DNA of 64,000 nucleotides from Styela clava. Taxonomy: Eukaryota > Chordata > Ascidiacea > Stolidobranchia > Styelidae. The DNA lies in the NCBI RefSeq assembly GCF_964204865.1, contig NC_135255.1, forward strand, positions 7,097,135 to 7,161,134. Reading direction: 5' to 3'. Position numbers and translations under genes: made by a program. The notes under the pieces were generated by a model. The model did not search any database. It was not told the origin of the DNA and worked only from the letters and a program-made list of their open reading frames with translations. Positions 61,864 through 64,000 of this stretch are shown piece after piece (position 1 is the first letter of the stretch; each line of letters opens with the position of its first letter).

Positions 61864-63041
61864 AAAACTAAAAGTATATTTGAATATTATATAATTTTAA
61901 ACTTCATGCTGTTATTATTGGAAGAGGGAAAATATTTGTTTGCATTCACGACGTCTTTCATAATTATGCAAAACTATGGGATATATCCATTTTTAATTGT
62001 TTCAAATAAAATACTATGAATTGAATGATATTTTTAGTTAATAAATAAATATCTAAGCTTCAGAAATTTGTCAAACATATCGTATTCCTGATTTTTTTTC
62101 TTTTAGAGGAAATATTGACAGCGAGTCGTTGACAAAATATCAATGCATACTCTGTAATGGCTACCAATGTGCATGGCGACAACTGATCCCCCAATTCATA
62201 TCCAATTCCAAATCTATCTATTTCAGTTCAACGGGTAATATCCGTTATTTAGAATGATTGAACAGTTCTAATATTAAGCCTATGTTAAAAGCAAAATGGT
62301 ACCAAGCTAATTTAGGCGGCAGTCACATTATGTCAGACATTAATGATACATTAAATTTTGGATTTTTGTGTTGGTTTGTAAGTCCTTTAGAGCCTAGTGG
62401 GTTACAGATGACCCTCAAAAGTAAATGTTTGTAGATTGCCAGATATTCACTCATTGACATGAATCTTATAGTTGGTTATCATATCCGAGAATTATTTCGA
62501 CGCTAGATGATGCTAGAGGGCCCCCTTTCGACTTCTCGCACGGTGTTCACAAATCGACTGGAAAGATCCCGAGTGTGTGAAAAATCGTATTCAAACGTTA
62601 GTGGTGTTTAGATAAATTTTCTACTGCTTCAATCGTAAATCAGGGAACGTGCATGTCAAGCGAAGACAATTCTTTGAGTGGTGATTCTCTGCCAAATCTT
62701 TTTCGACAATATTCAAATATCGATTCCCAAGAAAGATAGGGTGGATCAGTGGCCAATAAATAAAACCCTCAAGAACCCTCTTAAACTCTTTTTGTATTTT
62801 TACTTATCAATGGCTGAATTACACGTTTTTTTCGGTTTTCTCTCTATTTGGACGTGGTTTTCAAATTACGGGGTGGGTAAAAGGTGACCCCCTGGTCCTT
62901 GAAGGTAAACAAATTTAAAATTATTTTCAATATAATTCTTGAATTCATTGACGTCATTTTCAAATATTTGACATAAGATTACATTGATAATACTATTTTT
63001 TCATTAATTCCGCGGTCTGGGTAACGGGTGATCCTCTAGAG
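61864..63041. other. 3' flank of the receptor-like gene
   Basis: Contains the 3' UTR (TTTCAAATAAAATAC with AATAAA near 62008 could be the polyadenylation signal). Otherwise no supported gene up to the hAT element at 63042. Confidence 0.45.
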
Positions 63042-63809
63042 CAGTGCTCCGCAACCTTTTTTAACTTGCGGCACACTTATAAAATTTGCCAAATTTAACG
63101 GCACACCACAACAAACGAAAAGCACAAGGTGTAACTTTGTTTTATGTTCATATAACAATGCTTTTTCGGAGACTGTAAAAGACGACTTCACATAGCACTC
63201 TTACTTCCTTTTTTGACATAACAACCGCTGGAAATAATATATATTCTTGCGTGCATGAACGGCATGTTTCCTATTTAGGTGGCGCATAATTTTACTCGGA
63301 AACATTGCTTCATTTGAAAGTTGCTCCCCCCCAAATAACCTAGACTGGTTTTGGAGCATCTCCGTTACCACAGCAGGAAAATCCATATTTGACGTAATCT
63401 TCCCTGTATTTCCTTTTAACAAGTTTTTTTTTCCCAAAGTTGCATGTGCTAGGTACAATATGTTGCTCAGTATCAGCTGTTCTTTTTAAAAATTTATCCA
63501 TTTTGCTAAACTTTATCGTTCCTTGACTTTTTTAATCAAAGACCACTTGGCACTGATTCTGCAAACTCACACTTTATTTATATTCGATTACTACACGGAA
63601 TCGTCAGGAATTTGAATTAGTGTCGCTCAAGCTATCGTAAAAGAAGGTCAACTTTACGTTAGTAAAGTAGAGTGATAGACTAACGCAAAATTAACGAAAG
63701 ATAAAAATAATTTGTAAAAAGAAGAGAAAAGTTGCAATTCCCGTGCGGCACACCTGGCATCGTCTCGCGGCACACCGGTGCGCCGCGGCACACCGGTTGC
63801 AGGGCACTG
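63042..63809 (-). mobile_element. hAT element (deletion derivative) with perfect 8-bp target duplication
   Basis: Termini CAGTGCTCCGCAACC and GGTTGCAGGGCACTG are inverted repeats. The flanks CTCTAGAG (63034-63041, 63810-63817) are identical. At 768 bp it is too short for a full transposase but keeps the N-terminal coding part on the minus strand. Subterminal GCGGCACAC blocks repeat at both ends. Confidence 0.9.
63201..63501 (-). pseudogene. hAT transposase N-terminus with BED-type zinc finger (ZBED/FAM200-like), broken
   Basis: The reading region starts at MDKFLKR (63501) with a YGFSCCGNGDAPKP segment. After an in-frame stop and frame change it continues into LSNEAMFPSKIMRHLNRKH, the BED finger of ZBED5/FAM200-type transposases, ending near 63201. 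The core and dimerisation regions are deleted. Confidence 0.75.
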
Positions 63810-63817
63810 CTCTAGAG

Positions 63818-64000
63818 CAGGGGTCGGCAATCTACGGCCCGCGGGCCGGATCCCGTAATTATGACGATATTTTGTTTTCTTGACATTGCCTTTATCCTTT
63901 AGGCCAGGGGTGCACAATTTTTTGCTATTGGCGGCCACATTGCATTTATTTGTATTGCAGCAAGCATAATGGTTGCACAATTTTGAAAAAAAAATCGAAA
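63818..64000. mobile_element. hAT left terminus, abutting the previous element's target duplication
   Basis: CAGGGGTCGGCAATCTACGG, then CCCGCGGGCC, is a canonical hAT left end that starts directly after CTCTAGAG. A third hAT-type end (CAGGGGTGCACAATTTTTTG) begins at 63905. Both run off the right edge of the window. Confidence 0.65.

Noticed and set aside
1-64000. Endogenous viral elements or LTR retrotransposons
   Set aside because: No reverse transcriptase, gag-like or viral structural frames and no long direct terminal repeats were recognised in any frame.

Overview
The window is eukaryotic (metazoan) DNA. It is AT-rich, with spliced genes whose introns follow the GT-AG rule, isolated housekeeping genes and many DNA-transposon remains. 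I see no bacterial gene organisation. The best guess for the organism is an invertebrate chordate such as an ascidian tunicate. That rests on gene content and compact introns rather than on any diagnostic sequence, so it is a moderate-confidence inference.

Layout. 1-17.1 kb: the 5' two-thirds of a KIAA0319/KIAA0319L-type membrane protein gene on the minus strand, running off the left edge. Eleven coding exons are visible, all phase-compatible: signal peptide, MANEC-type cysteine domain, Ser/Thr-rich stalk and three PKD domains. 18.4-22.0 kb: two intronless minus-strand genes, a MIF-family protein and a complete mitochondrial succinyl-CoA:3-ketoacid CoA-transferase (SCOT). 22.5-28.4 kb: a transposon-rich block holding a nearly complete but frameshifted ZMYM1-like hAT element, several hAT-type MITEs, a diverged minisatellite and a nested palindrome. 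29.4-31.7 kb: a three-exon minus-strand gene for a 287-residue membrane protein built like a transmembrane adaptor. It has a tiny ectodomain, one membrane segment, juxtamembrane cysteines and a long tail with tyrosine motifs. 32.8-34.3 kb: more MITEs. 36.9-43.2 kb: two paralogous DEPDC1-like DEP-domain genes arranged tail to tail.

46.2-56.6 kb: a diverged direct triplication of a gene-poor segment. The second hAT copy, a second hAT fragment and a foldback insertion with a 9-bp target duplication lie in or between its copies. 58.5-61.9 kb: a plus-strand receptor-like gene with a CUB-like ectodomain, Thr-rich stalk, membrane segment and a tail carrying at least five tyrosine motifs. 63.0-64.0 kb: stacked hAT elements up to the right edge.

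The genes do not form one pathway. SCOT and MIF are housekeeping or immune-modulating enzymes. The two membrane proteins with tyrosine-rich tails (29.4-31.7 kb and 59-62 kb) look like signalling components that could recruit SH2 proteins, and they are the most interesting protein finds. All exon structures were assembled by eye from splice signals and reading-frame continuity; no transcript or database evidence was available.
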